From Streptosporangiaceae bacterium (GTDB lineage Bacteria > Actinomycetota > Actinomycetes > Streptosporangiales > Streptosporangiaceae): a DNA stretch of 7,311 nt. Positions 1 to 5,951 of this stretch are shown in pieces (position 1 is the first letter of the stretch; each line of letters starts with the position of its first letter). The notes beneath the pieces were generated by a model. The model was not told where the DNA came from and made no database searches. It saw only the letters and a program-made list of their open reading frames with translations. A program made the translations under genes and the position numbers. Location: NCBI GenBank assembly GCA_030042885.1, contig JASHYW010000017.1:1-7311 (forward strand), read 5' to 3'.

Positions 1-1133
1 AGCTGGATGTCAGGCAGGTGCCGCGCCGCGGACCGGGCCCGGGCCGCCTCCGCCGGGTACCGGGCTGGATCCCAGGCCGCCTGCAGCCAGCGGGCGTCCA
101 GCCGGTCCAGGAACGCGGCGGTGCTCAGCGGCGGGCCGCCCGGCGCGCCGACCGCCAGGGTCAGCGCGGCCTGCAGGATGTCGGCGTAGTAGGCGGCGGC
201 TCCGGTGCCGGACTCGATCATCTGGTACAGCAGCACGGCCAGATCCGCCGGGGGCAGGTCCCATAGCGACAGCCGGGCCTCATCGGGCCAGATGGCGACC
301 CGGCGGGCGCCGGCCCCGTACAGCAGGCGGCGGGTGCGGTCAGCCTTGACCCGGGCGTCCCGGCCGCCCTTGCCGTCCAGCACGACCAGCAGCGGCCGGT
401 TCCCGCGCCCCGCCCGGGCCGCGCTCAGGGTGGCGGTGAACCAGCCCGCCCACAACCGGATCATCAGGTTCGTCTTCCCCGACCCGGTCGCCCCGACCAC
501 GACCATGTGCCGGGCGCACGCCGTCGCCGGGAGGGTGAACACCGGGTGCCAGCGGTGCCCGGCCGCGCGGATGGTGCCGCCGACCGGGATCTTCCCGCCC
601 GGGGCCCGCAGCGGGACCGTGCCGGGCGCCTCGGTGATGCCCTTGGCCGTGCGGACCTGCCGTTTCCATTGCCGGGCGTCGAACGTGATCGGGGCCGAGG
701 CCATGATCCCGCCCAGCCCGGCGCTGATCGCGTAGATCCGCCACGCCCAGATGATCCCGGCCACAGCGAGCCCGGCCGGGACTGCGGCCGGAGCCGTCAG
801 CAGGAACGTCCGGGCCAGGCCCGTGGCGGTCACGTGATCCCAGCCGCCAGACCACGCCCGCCCGGGCACCAGGGCCGCCGGCCAGCCGGGAGCATGGAGC
901 GCAGCGGCGGCCAGCCACGCCATCGTCACCGGCAGGGCCCAGGCGGCGGCGCGGTACAGCCGGACGGGCGGCCAGCCGCGCAGCCACGCCGCCGCATACC
1001 CCGCAGCCGCTACGACTGTCACCGGCCACGCGGCCGCGGCCAGCGCGGCCAGCAGCAGCCAGCCGGTGGCCTTGACCGCCTTGCGGAGCAGCCACAGGCA
1101 CACGGTCAGCTTCAGCCACGACCAGACGCTCAT
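1..1133 (-). CDS. Membrane-anchored DNA-transfer ATPase, FtsK/TraD (VirD4)-like; C-terminus beyond the window
   Basis: Translation of the minus strand from ATG at 1133 gives 377 uninterrupted codons that run off the left edge. The first ~140 residues are hydrophobic, with likely membrane spans near residues 24-47, 62-84 and 108-135. A cytoplasmic ATPase part follows: Walker A GATGSGKT at 214-221, then LLVVLDGKGG at 248-257, which resembles the D-x-K motif seen just after Walker A in TraD/VirD4/FtsK-type ATPases. By family knowledge these proteins move DNA through a membrane, usually during conjugation of plasmids or integrative elements; the DNA-transfer role here is inference. Its ATG overlaps the TGA of the upstream replication-relaxation gene (ATGA), so the two are probably translationally coupled. 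The Walker B region and the rest of the ATPase lie outside the window, so I cannot separate FtsK/TraB-like from VirD4-like. Long open frames on the opposite strand here are GC-rich shadows. Confidence 0.8.
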   Translation of the reverse strand, partial: MSVWSWLKLTVCLWLLRKAVKATGWLLLAALAAAAWPVTVVAAAGYAAAWLRGWPPVRLYRAAAWALPVTMAWLAAAALHAPGWPAALVPGRAWSGGWDHVTATGLARTFLLTAPAAVPAGLAVAGIIWAWRIYAISAGLGGIMASAPITFDARQWKRQVRTAKGITEAPGTVPLRAPGGKIPVGGTIRAAGHRWHPVFTLPATACARHMVVVGATGSGKTNLMIRLWAGWFTATLSAARAGRGNRPLLVVLDGKGGRDARVKADRTRRLLYGAGARRVAIWPDEARLSLWDLPPADLAVLLYQMIESGTGAAAYYADILQAALTLAVGAPGGPPLSTAAFLDRLDARWLQAAWDPARYPAEAARARSAARHLPDIQ

Positions 1134-1876
1134 CGCAGCGGCTCAGGGGTGAACGCGGAGGGCAGCAGGTCCCGGACCTCTACCCGAGCCTGCTCCGCGG
1201 GCGGCAGCGACCCAACCGCCCGGGTCACCACGGGCCGGGCCGCCGGGGCGGTCAGGTAGATCACCTGCGCGTACCGCAGCGGCGTCAGCAGCCCGGTCAT
1301 GATCCTGGTGGTCCGCTCGGCTGGCTTGGGGGTCAGCTCCACCTCGATCGCCCACACCTGCCCGGCGTACGGGCTGGCGGCGATGCTGGGCCAGTGGATC
1401 TCCGCGTCAGGGACGTGCCCGGCGCGGCCGGCCGCGGGATGATCGGCGCGCAGCCGCCGCTCGCAGTGCCACCAGGCCCGTCCGTCCTGCCAGGCCCGGG
1501 TGGCCTGCACCCACAGCCGGGCGGCGAGCACCGCGCGGATGTGCGCGAGCCGGCCCAGCGCGGGCCGGGTTGCGGGGAACCCCAGCCCGGTGGCGGTCAT
1601 CCCGTCCCGGGTCAGCCAGCACCACCCCGGGCCGGGCCCGAGCCTGCCGGTGGCCGCGTACCCGGCCCGCCGCCACCGGGATGTGATCGCGGGCAGCCGC
1701 TCCGGCGGTACCCGCAGCGCGTCGGCCAGCAGATCGAACGGCGCGCCGTACTGCTCGCCGCACAGCATGAGCCCGTCGATGTCCCGCTGACTGAGCCGGA
1801 TCGCGCCCGTGTCGGCGCGCCGTGGCGGCCGGGACGCGGTGACCTGGTCCATGGTGTCGTGCGGCTGTGCCGTCAT
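1130..1876 (-). CDS. Replication-relaxation family protein (winged-helix N-terminus, nuclease-like C-terminus)
   Basis: This 248-residue protein matches the pattern of the Replic_Relax family, found on actinobacterial plasmids and integrative elements and linked to plasmid replication and DNA relaxation. Residues 27-100 look like a winged helix: RLSQRDIDGLMLCGEQYG, a second helix ending in SRWRRAGY, and a beta wing ending WCWLTRDG. The C-terminal half contains PDAE (156-159) and, about 20 residues on, AIEVELTPK (176-184). A PD...ExE...K arrangement recalls PD-(D/E)XK nucleases, but a nuclease role is my inference. The frame stays open to 2035. I chose ATG at 1876 because GGGGA lies about five bases upstream, and because the extra N-terminal stretch is arginine-rich and unlike the family. 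ATG at 1852 is an alternative. The stop overlaps the start of the ATPase gene, which supports one transfer or replication module. Family confidence is good; biochemical function is uncertain. Confidence 0.72.
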   Translation of the reverse strand: MTAQPHDTMDQVTASRPPRRADTGAIRLSQRDIDGLMLCGEQYGAPFDLLADALRVPPERLPAITSRWRRAGYAATGRLGPGPGWCWLTRDGMTATGLGFPATRPALGRLAHIRAVLAARLWVQATRAWQDGRAWWHCERRLRADHPAAGRAGHVPDAEIHWPSIAASPYAGQVWAIEVELTPKPAERTTRIMTGLLTPLRYAQVIYLTAPAARPVVTRAVGSLPPAEQARVEVRDLLPSAFTPEPLR

Positions 1877-1923
1877 AGCGATCCCCAGTCTTCCCCGCAG
1901 TAACAGCAGTCTCCAATGCCTCA

Positions 1924-1941
1924 CGTGTCTGGAAGGACACG
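1924..1941. promoter_or_regulatory. Hairpin upstream of the replication-relaxation gene, possible operator
   Basis: CGTGTC and GACACG form a perfect 6-bp inverted repeat around a 6-base loop (TGGAAG). It lies about 50-65 bases upstream of the ATG at 1876, the usual distance for a promoter or operator. No run of T follows on either strand, so a terminator is less likely. Mobile-element transfer genes in actinobacteria are often held down by repressors that bind inverted repeats, but no repressor gene is visible here. The role is a guess. Confidence 0.3.
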
Positions 1942-2038
1942 GGATGTGACGATTGTTCCGCAAGGACTGGCGCGAGGCAGGCCGGACTGGCATCCGTAAG
2001 CGCATCGTCATGACTACGTCTCGACCCGTCAGCACCGA

Positions 2039-2182
2039 TCAGCTACCCGTCAGCATCGAGTTGATGTTGAACGACCGGTCGAACCCGAGGTACTGCTGCG
2101 GCGCGTTGATCCCGATGGTCTGGCCCTCCAGGTCGGCGAGGGTCTTGATCGGAGCAGCTCGCAGGCGGTATTTGGTCCGGAG
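2039..2182 (-). pseudogene. Remnant of an ABC transporter substrate-binding protein (NMT1/SsuA-like)
   Basis: In one minus-strand frame, between an in-frame TAG at 2185-2183 and TGA at 2041-2039, 48 codons read through without a start of their own. They include PIKTLADLEGQTIGINAP, which closely resembles the segment 'i-tLaDLkGktIgvnaP' found in substrate-binding proteins for sulfonates, nitrate or thiamine precursors. The likeness fades after the next few residues (QQYLGF) and stops at the TGA. A whole protein of this type has about 320 residues, so only a small internal piece survives. No permease or ATPase gene of a transporter is present. It probably belonged to a gene broken by insertion or deletion near the mobile element. 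The call rests on about 20 residues, so it is moderate at best. Confidence 0.42.
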
Positions 2183-2300
2183 CTACGGGACGGGCGCCGC
2201 GATCTGGCCATCTGGCCGCGGCGATGTGCAGGCCACCGCCGATCTGGCACAATAGGCGGCCTTACCGACATGAGAGCCCGGCCGGGAAACGGAGCAGGTC

Positions 2301-2558
2301 ATGGCTGACGCGGACACCGACTCGAAGCCCGCAAATCAGGACGAACTGGTGGCGGACATCGACCGCACCCGCGCCGAACTGGCGCGCACCATCGACGCCA
2401 TATCCGACCGGGTGAGCCCGAAGAAGAATATCCGACGCGCCGTGGACCAGGTCCGCGAGCGCATCAGCCAGATCGACCCCCTGGTGGCTGGCGTCGCCGC
2501 CGGCGCGGTGGTAATCGGCGTCACGGTGCTGATCCTGGTTCGCCGCCGCACGCGCTGA
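2301..2558 (+). CDS. DUF3618 family small membrane protein
   Basis: This 85-residue protein has the DUF3618 pattern: a short polar N-terminus, the core DIDRTRAELARTIDAISDRV (19-38), a charged linker, and a single membrane helix at about 61-80 (LVAGVAAGAVVIGVTVLILV) ended by RRRTR. The arginines suggest the tail stays in the cytoplasm. The function of the family is unknown. In actinobacteria such genes often lie beside a putative holin-like DUF1469 membrane protein, sometimes called envelope-stress or phage-holin-superfamily proteins, but no such partner is present here. GGAG at 2291-2294 sits six bases before the ATG and fixes the start. CACAAT at 2248-2253 could be a -10 element, without a good -35. 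The gene converges on gcvH, with about 180 bases between their stops. Confidence 0.8.
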   Translation: MADADTDSKPANQDELVADIDRTRAELARTIDAISDRVSPKKNIRRAVDQVRERISQIDPLVAGVAAGAVVIGVTVLILVRRRTR

Positions 2559-2570
2559 CTCAGCTTGGAG

Positions 2571-2590
2571 CCGGCACCCAGCCTGGCCGG
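2571..2590. terminator. Weak hairpin between convergent DUF3618 and gcvH genes
   Basis: CCGGC and GCCGG can pair around a 10-base loop just after the DUF3618 stop, followed on the plus strand by TCGCTTCTGTTG, which is only modestly T-rich. A second possible stem, GCCGGT with ACCGGC (2717-2738), overlaps the gcvH stop codon. Either could help to end the two convergent transcripts, but stems of five and six pairs arise easily by chance in DNA this rich in G and C. The rest of the 2559-2737 gap shows nothing I recognise. Confidence 0.22.
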
Positions 2591-2737
2591 TCGCTTCTGT
2601 TGCTGGCGCACCGCCGAGTACCACGTCCGTCAGATCATGATGACGATGGGCTTCGTCTCCAGGGCGCAATCATCACCGCCCGCAAGCGCTGACACGGCCC
2701 TTGCTCGCGAAGGACTGCCGGTCCTGGCGGCAACCGG

Positions 2738-3139
2738 CTAGCCGGCGCTCTTGGTCAGCTCCTCGTACTCGGCCGCGGACAGCAGGTCCGGCGGCAGGGC
2801 CGCGTCGCCGCTCCCGTCCTGGGCCACCCGCACCCGGAACATCCACCCGGCCGCGTAGGGCTCGGCGTTGACCAGCGAGGGGTCGTCTTCCAGCTCGCCA
2901 TTGACCTCGATAACCTCGCCGTCCACCGGGGAGTACAGGTCGCTGACCGACTTGACGGATTCCACTTCGCCGCAGGGCTCGCCGGCGGTGACGGACGTGC
3001 CAGGGGCGGGCAGGGACACGTAGACCACATCGCCGAGCTGCTGGGCCGCATACTCGGTGATGCCAACCGACGCCGTGGTGCCCTCGATGGAGACCCACTC
3101 GTGCTCGGGGGTGTAGCGCAGTTCGGCTGGAATGCTCAT
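2738..3139 (-). CDS. gcvH: Glycine cleavage system H protein (lipoyl carrier)
   Basis: The H protein carries the aminomethyl group between the P, T and L proteins of the cytoplasmic glycine cleavage complex on a lipoyl arm. The 133-residue product is close to the usual 125-130. Clear family marks are YTPEHEWV (9-16), [17 protein letters not shown] (25-41) and the lipoylation site ESVKSVSD, with lysine 63 as the modified residue. SPVDGEV (70-76) and GWMFRV later in the chain are also typical. The start codon lies two bases after the gcvT stop, and its strong ribosome binding site GGAGGAGA (plus-strand 3148-3155) lies inside the end of gcvT, so the two genes form an operon and are likely coupled in translation. 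gcvP, encoding the decarboxylase, is not in the window. Confidence 0.97.
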   Translation of the reverse strand: MSIPAELRYTPEHEWVSIEGTTASVGITEYAAQQLGDVVYVSLPAPGTSVTAGEPCGEVESVKSVSDLYSPVDGEVIEVNGELEDDPSLVNAEPYAAGWMFRVRVAQDGSGDAALPPDLLSAAEYEELTKSAG

Positions 3140-3141
3140 CG

Positions 3142-4242
3142 TTATTGTCTCCTCCGGTAAAACGGCAGGTCCGTCACGTCGGCCGGGACGGCATCGCCCC
3201 TGATGTCCACGGCAAGCACGGAATGCTCGAGGTCGGTACCGGCCTCCAGGTAGGCCATCGCGATCGGCACGCCGAGCGTGGGGGACGGCGCGCCGCTGGT
3301 CACGGCGCCGCAGGCATGGCCGTCCGCGAGGACAGGGTAGCCGTGCCTGGGTATCCGCCGGGACCGGATGGTCAGGCCGGCCAGCCGCCTGCGAGGTCCC
3401 TCCGAAGCGCGGGCGGCCAGGGCCGCGCGGCCGACGAAGTCACCGGGCTTGTCGAACTTCACCACCCGCCCTAGGCCAGCTTCGAAAGGTGTCACGTCCG
3501 GGCCGAGCTCGTTGCCGTACAGCGGCATGCCGGCCTCCAGCCGGAGCGTATCGCGAGCCGCCAGGCCTGCGGGAACCAGGCCGGCCGCGGCGCCCGCCGC
3601 GGACACCGCATCCCATACGTGCGGGGCGTCATCGGCCCGGCAGAACACCTCGAAGCCGTCCTCGCCGGTGTACCCGGTGCGCGCCACCCATGCCCCCCGC
3701 CCCGCCACATCGCCGAACGCCCCCGCGTAATACTTCATCGCGCCCAGGTCGGGCCTGGCGAGCGGGGCGAGGATCCCGGCCGCGGCCGGCCCCTGGACCG
3801 CGATCAGCGCGTAGTCGCTGGTGGCGTCGGTGACCACCGCGTCGTGGCCCGCCGCCCGGTCGCGAAGCTCGCCGTAGACGGTCGCGGCGTTCGCGGCGTT
3901 CGCGATGACCAGGAACTCCTGCTCGCCCTGCCGGTAGACCACGAGGTCATCCAGCACGCCGCCGTCGGCCGCGCAGATCATCGTGTACCGGGCCCGCCCG
4001 GGCGGCAGCGCCGACAGGTGCCCGGTCAGGGCATAGTCCAGCGCCGCGCCGGCGCCCGGTCCAGTCAGCGAAATCTCGCCCATGTGCGACAGGTCGAACA
4101 GGCCGGCCGCATGCCGCACCGCCAGGTGCTCGGCCGTCTCGCTGGCGTAGCGCAGCGGCATCTGCCAGCCCGCGAACGAGATCATGGTGGCCCCGAGGCG
4201 CTCGTGCACCGCGCGCAGCGGGGTTTGCCTCTGTGATGTCAC
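3142..4242 (-). CDS. gcvT: Aminomethyltransferase (glycine cleavage T protein)
   Basis: GcvT moves the one-carbon unit from the aminomethyl-lipoyl H protein to tetrahydrofolate, giving methylene-THF and ammonia. The protein begins with the folate-binding fold ([11 protein letters not shown], 22-32; FDLSHMGEI, 49-57), has the paired aspartates of [11 protein letters not shown] (94-104), then [12 protein letters not shown] (187-198) and [18 protein letters not shown] (228-245), and ends in the C-terminal barrel. From GTG at 4242 it is 366 residues, normal for the family. This start is preferred because TACCAT, a TAnnnT-type -10 box, lies exactly six bases upstream, as in leaderless actinobacterial genes, and no Shine-Dalgarno sequence is present. 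ATG at 4266 (374 residues) is the alternative; it would overlap the ATG of the divergent pterin dehydratase gene. gcvH follows after two bases. No glycine riboswitch could fit between these divergent starts. Confidence 0.96.
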   Translation of the reverse strand: MTSQRQTPLRAVHERLGATMISFAGWQMPLRYASETAEHLAVRHAAGLFDLSHMGEISLTGPGAGAALDYALTGHLSALPPGRARYTMICAADGGVLDDLVVYRQGEQEFLVIANAANAATVYGELRDRAAGHDAVVTDATSDYALIAVQGPAAAGILAPLARPDLGAMKYYAGAFGDVAGRGAWVARTGYTGEDGFEVFCRADDAPHVWDAVSAAGAAAGLVPAGLAARDTLRLEAGMPLYGNELGPDVTPFEAGLGRVVKFDKPGDFVGRAALAARASEGPRRRLAGLTIRSRRIPRHGYPVLADGHACGAVTSGAPSPTLGVPIAMAYLEAGTDLEHSVLAVDIRGDAVPADVTDLPFYRRRQ

Positions 4243-4266
4243 CAGGGAATGGTATGCCGGAACCAT
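4240..4266. promoter_or_regulatory. Divergent start region of gcvT and the pterin dehydratase gene
   Basis: Only 22 bases separate the chosen gcvT start (GTG, 4242-4240) from the dehydratase start (ATG, 4265-4267). On the minus strand TACCAT (4254-4249) stands six bases before the GTG, fitting a leaderless transcript. On the plus strand TATGCC (4253-4258) is six bases before the ATG but lacks the final T of the -10 consensus, so that promoter is less sure. The two hexamers overlap, so RNA polymerase could probably serve only one direction at a time. The -35 parts would lie inside the opposite gene; none is clear. Confidence 0.45.
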
Positions 4267-4543
4267 GGAACTTCTGACCGAGCCCCAGATCAACGCCGAA
4301 CTGGCCGCCGTCCCCGTCTGGACCCGTGACGGCGGCTCGATCACCACGGTGACCACGCGAGCCGACTTCCGCGACGCCGTGCTGTACGTGGGAGCCGTCG
4401 CCTACCTGGCCGAGAAGGCCAGCCACCACCCGGACATCGCCATCGCCTGGAACAAGGTGACGCTGACGCTCAGCACTCATTCCGCGGGCGGCCTGACCGC
4501 GAACGACTTCGCCCTGGCCCGGCAGATCTCCTCGCTGTCCTGA
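4265..4543 (+). CDS. Pterin-4a-carbinolamine dehydratase (4a-hydroxytetrahydrobiopterin dehydratase)
   Basis: The 92-residue product has the family signature near its middle and end: SHHPDIAIAWNKV (53-65) with the catalytic histidine pair followed by proline, then LSTHSAGGLT and DFALARQI. The N-terminal LLTEPQINAELAAVPVW is also typical. The enzyme dehydrates 4a-hydroxytetrahydropterins during recycling of the pterin cofactor of aromatic amino acid hydroxylases; related proteins have been tied to folate and molybdopterin metabolism. The substrate here is not shown, and no hydroxylase gene is in the window. The gene is divergent from gcvT, itself a folate enzyme, which may be a functional link or only packing. 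The frame is open further upstream to 4184, but that part overlaps gcvT and is unlike the family. No Shine-Dalgarno is visible, so it may be leaderless. Confidence 0.93.
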   Translation: MELLTEPQINAELAAVPVWTRDGGSITTVTTRADFRDAVLYVGAVAYLAEKASHHPDIAIAWNKVTLTLSTHSAGGLTANDFALARQISSLS

Positions 4544-4742
4544 CCCGCGCCTGCGCGACCGGGCCGGTCCGGCGTGCGTATTTGGTGGACGGTACAGAAC
4601 AAGGCTTTCTGTTTCACCAGATTTGAACAAAAAGACACCTCTCGGCCTCTTATGAGGCGGCGCAGGCGGCGCAAACCGTGGCATCGTGGGCTGCCGCGGC
4701 GCCGGCACGGCGGCCCGCGCTTGACGCGTGAGAGGAAAGATC
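4544..4742. other. Intergenic stretch with an AT-richer patch
   Basis: No gene is supported here. Roughly 4577-4655 is clearly richer in A and T than anything nearby and contains TTTCTGTTTCACC and TTTGAACAAAAAGAC. It may be a promoter region for the damaged phosphatase gene downstream (TTGAAC at 4623-4628 resembles a -35 box, but no -10 lies at a suitable distance), or the scar of a deletion or insertion. The part after 4655 is arginine-codon-rich in one frame, without a recognisable protein. Confidence 0.4.
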
Positions 4743-5810
4743 ATGGACAGACGTCGGGATGCCGGTCTGGCCTGGTACGTCGCGCCGCAGCTCGGCGCGG
4801 GCACCAAGAACCTGTACCACGACGGGTACCAGGTCACCAACGCGGGCGGGAACCTGGTCGACCTCAACGGCAACCAGATCGACGGCGCGTACCTGACCAA
4901 TTACCCCGGCTTCCCCGGTCACAGCACGATCAACGCGTCGCAGACGCTGGCCTACATGGCCGACATGCTGGAGGCCGGTGTCCCCGTGGTGACCGGGTAC
5001 ATGTCCGACCTGCACGGGAATTACGGAGCGGACGTCCCGCAACTGAAGTCGGTCTGCGCCAAGGCCGGCGACGCCCTCGGCAGCGGCAGCCCGTGCTACA
5101 TCGCCCAGGCGCAGTACTATAACGCCGCGTTCGGCGCCTTCTTCCAGCGCCTGGCCGCCGACGGCATCACCCCGGCCAACACGCTGTTCGTCATCAGCTC
5201 CGACGAGGGCGACCACGAGGCGGGCGCCAATGTCGGCCGGGCCATCCAGCCCACGCCGGCCGGCTGCGACGGCGCCACCGTGTCCGGCACCACGGTGACC
5301 CCTGGCGTCTACTGCACCTACCCGACCGGGACGTTCGGCGAGCTGGACGGCAACGTGACCGGGCTGCTCAAGGTCCAGAAGGACAACACCACCCCGTTCG
5401 GGATGGAGTACGACACCGCGCCGGAGTACTACATCAACGGCGATCCCGGGCCCGACGCCACCGTGACCCGGACGTTCGAGCACGACATCGCCGGGCTGAC
5501 CGCGTACAACCCCTACGCCGGCCAGACCCAGCCGATCGCGAACTACCTGGCCGATCCCACCGAAGAGGCGATCCTGCACATGGTCAACGCCGACCCGGCG
5601 CGGACGCCGACGCTCGGAGACGCCGGGTACATAGCGACCGACAAGGCGCTGGCCGCGCTGGAGAAGGTCCGCGACGCGCTGGCCCTGCGCATCAAGGGCG
5701 AGCTCGAAGCGGCGGCGTTTGGCGACGTGCCGGTCTTCGGCGCGCAGGCCTAGACGTTCGCCTGCCAGGCGATCATCGCCTCGGCCGCGGCCCTGGCGCA
5801 CAGCGTCTGA
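4743..5810 (+). pseudogene. Decayed secreted alkaline-phosphatase-superfamily protein gene
   Basis: The readable part (336 codons, ATG 4743 to TAG 5751-5753) matches the middle of a family of large secreted phosphatase-like proteins: NLYHDGYQVTNAGGNLVDL (23-41), NASQTLAYMADMLEAGVPVV (64-83), YNAAFGAFFQRLAADGITP (126-144), the probable metal-binding SSDEGDHEAGAN (152-163), and EAILHMVNADPARTPT (275-290). As I recall the family, members have about 600-700 residues. Missing here are the signal peptide and the first 200 or so residues with the early metal ligands, and, between residue ~291 and the final coiled segment (GYIATDKALAALEKVRD), the block with the later histidine and aspartate ligands. 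The TAG is followed in frame by 18 more sensible codons (TFACQAIIASAAALAHSV) and TGA at 5808-5810, as if it were a nonsense mutation near the tail. AGAGGAAAG at 4731-4739 gives a good ribosome binding site for the ATG, so a cytoplasmic fragment could still be made. A catalytic role is unlikely. Confidence 0.68.
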
Positions 5811-5817
5811 TCACCCC

Positions 5818-5830
5818 GGCGCCTAGCGCC
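5818..5830. repeat. Small hairpin between two CTGATCACC direct repeats
   Basis: GGCGC-CTA-GCGCC is a perfect 5-bp stem with a 3-base loop, eight bases after the last readable codon stop of the phosphatase remnant. CTGATCACC occurs on both sides (5807-5815 and 5831-5839). Together with the larger hairpin next to it this may strengthen termination before dxr, or it may be a duplication trace. Confidence 0.35.
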
Positions 5831-5840
5831 CTGATCACCA

Positions 5841-5879
5841 GCGGGCCGTCACCCCGCGCTGCGAGCGGTGACGGCCCGC
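5841..5879. terminator. Strong 13-bp perfect hairpin before dxr
   Basis: GCGGGCCGTCACC (5841-5853) and GGTGACGGCCCGC (5867-5879) are exact inverse complements around a 13-base loop. No T-run follows, as is common for actinobacterial terminators. It sits between the phosphatase remnant and dxr, so it probably ends transcription coming from upstream. The same repeat could instead be a binding site for a dimeric regulator, since it ends about 70 bases before the dxr start. The GTG at 5868-5870 lies inside the second arm, which argues against using it as the dxr start. Confidence 0.6.
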
Positions 5880-5951
5880 GATCATGCCCGGACCGGCATG
5901 CACGTCAGGGCCGGAGCCAGGCCGCGCGCCTGGGTAGCGGACAATAGGGCG

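Larger units (their letters stand above)
1877..2300. other. Border strip without an intact gene, between mobile-type genes and chromosomal genes
   Basis: No complete gene is convincing in these 424 bases. The strip holds a 6-bp hairpin (1924-1941), a short protein remnant on the minus strand (2039-2182) and the leader of the DUF3618 gene. The 8-base word GATCTGGC occurs at 2201-2208 and 2241-2248, with a partial third copy near 2210. I found no tRNA gene, integrase gene or clear attachment repeat, although the strip divides mobile-type from housekeeping genes. Confidence 0.5.

Noticed and set aside
340..1119. Long open frame on the minus strand, out of frame with the ATPase gene
   Set aside because: It is rich in Gly, Arg, Pro and Ala without any domain, while the frame from 1133 has membrane helices and a Walker A motif.
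1407..1940. Overlapping minus-strand frame beginning with GTG at 1940
   Set aside because: Its first ~25 residues look protein-like, but the rest is a shadow of the replication-relaxation gene with no ribosome binding site before the GTG.
1877..2035. N-terminal extension of the replication-relaxation protein to ATG at 2035
   Set aside because: Arginine-rich and unlike the family; the ATG at 1876 has a good ribosome binding site.
2068..2090. GGGTTCGACC on the minus strand, like a tRNA T-loop
   Set aside because: No acceptor stem, anticodon arm or CCA end can be placed around it, and it lies in the binding-protein remnant frame.
2734..2745. Palindrome CCGGCTAGCCGG at the gcvH stop
   Set aside because: Only two bases lie between the arms, so it cannot form a hairpin by itself; a restriction-like chance palindrome is more likely.
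4184..4264. Upstream start for the pterin dehydratase
   Set aside because: The extra residues lie in gcvT coding DNA and do not match the family N-terminus.
3947..4900. 317-codon open frame on the minus strand
   Set aside because: It overlaps gcvT, the dehydratase and the phosphatase remnant and has no family likeness; it is a GC-rich shadow.
4650..5801. 383-codon open frame on the minus strand opposite the phosphatase remnant
   Set aside because: Low-complexity Arg/Val/Gly composition typical of an antisense shadow; the plus strand has clear homology.
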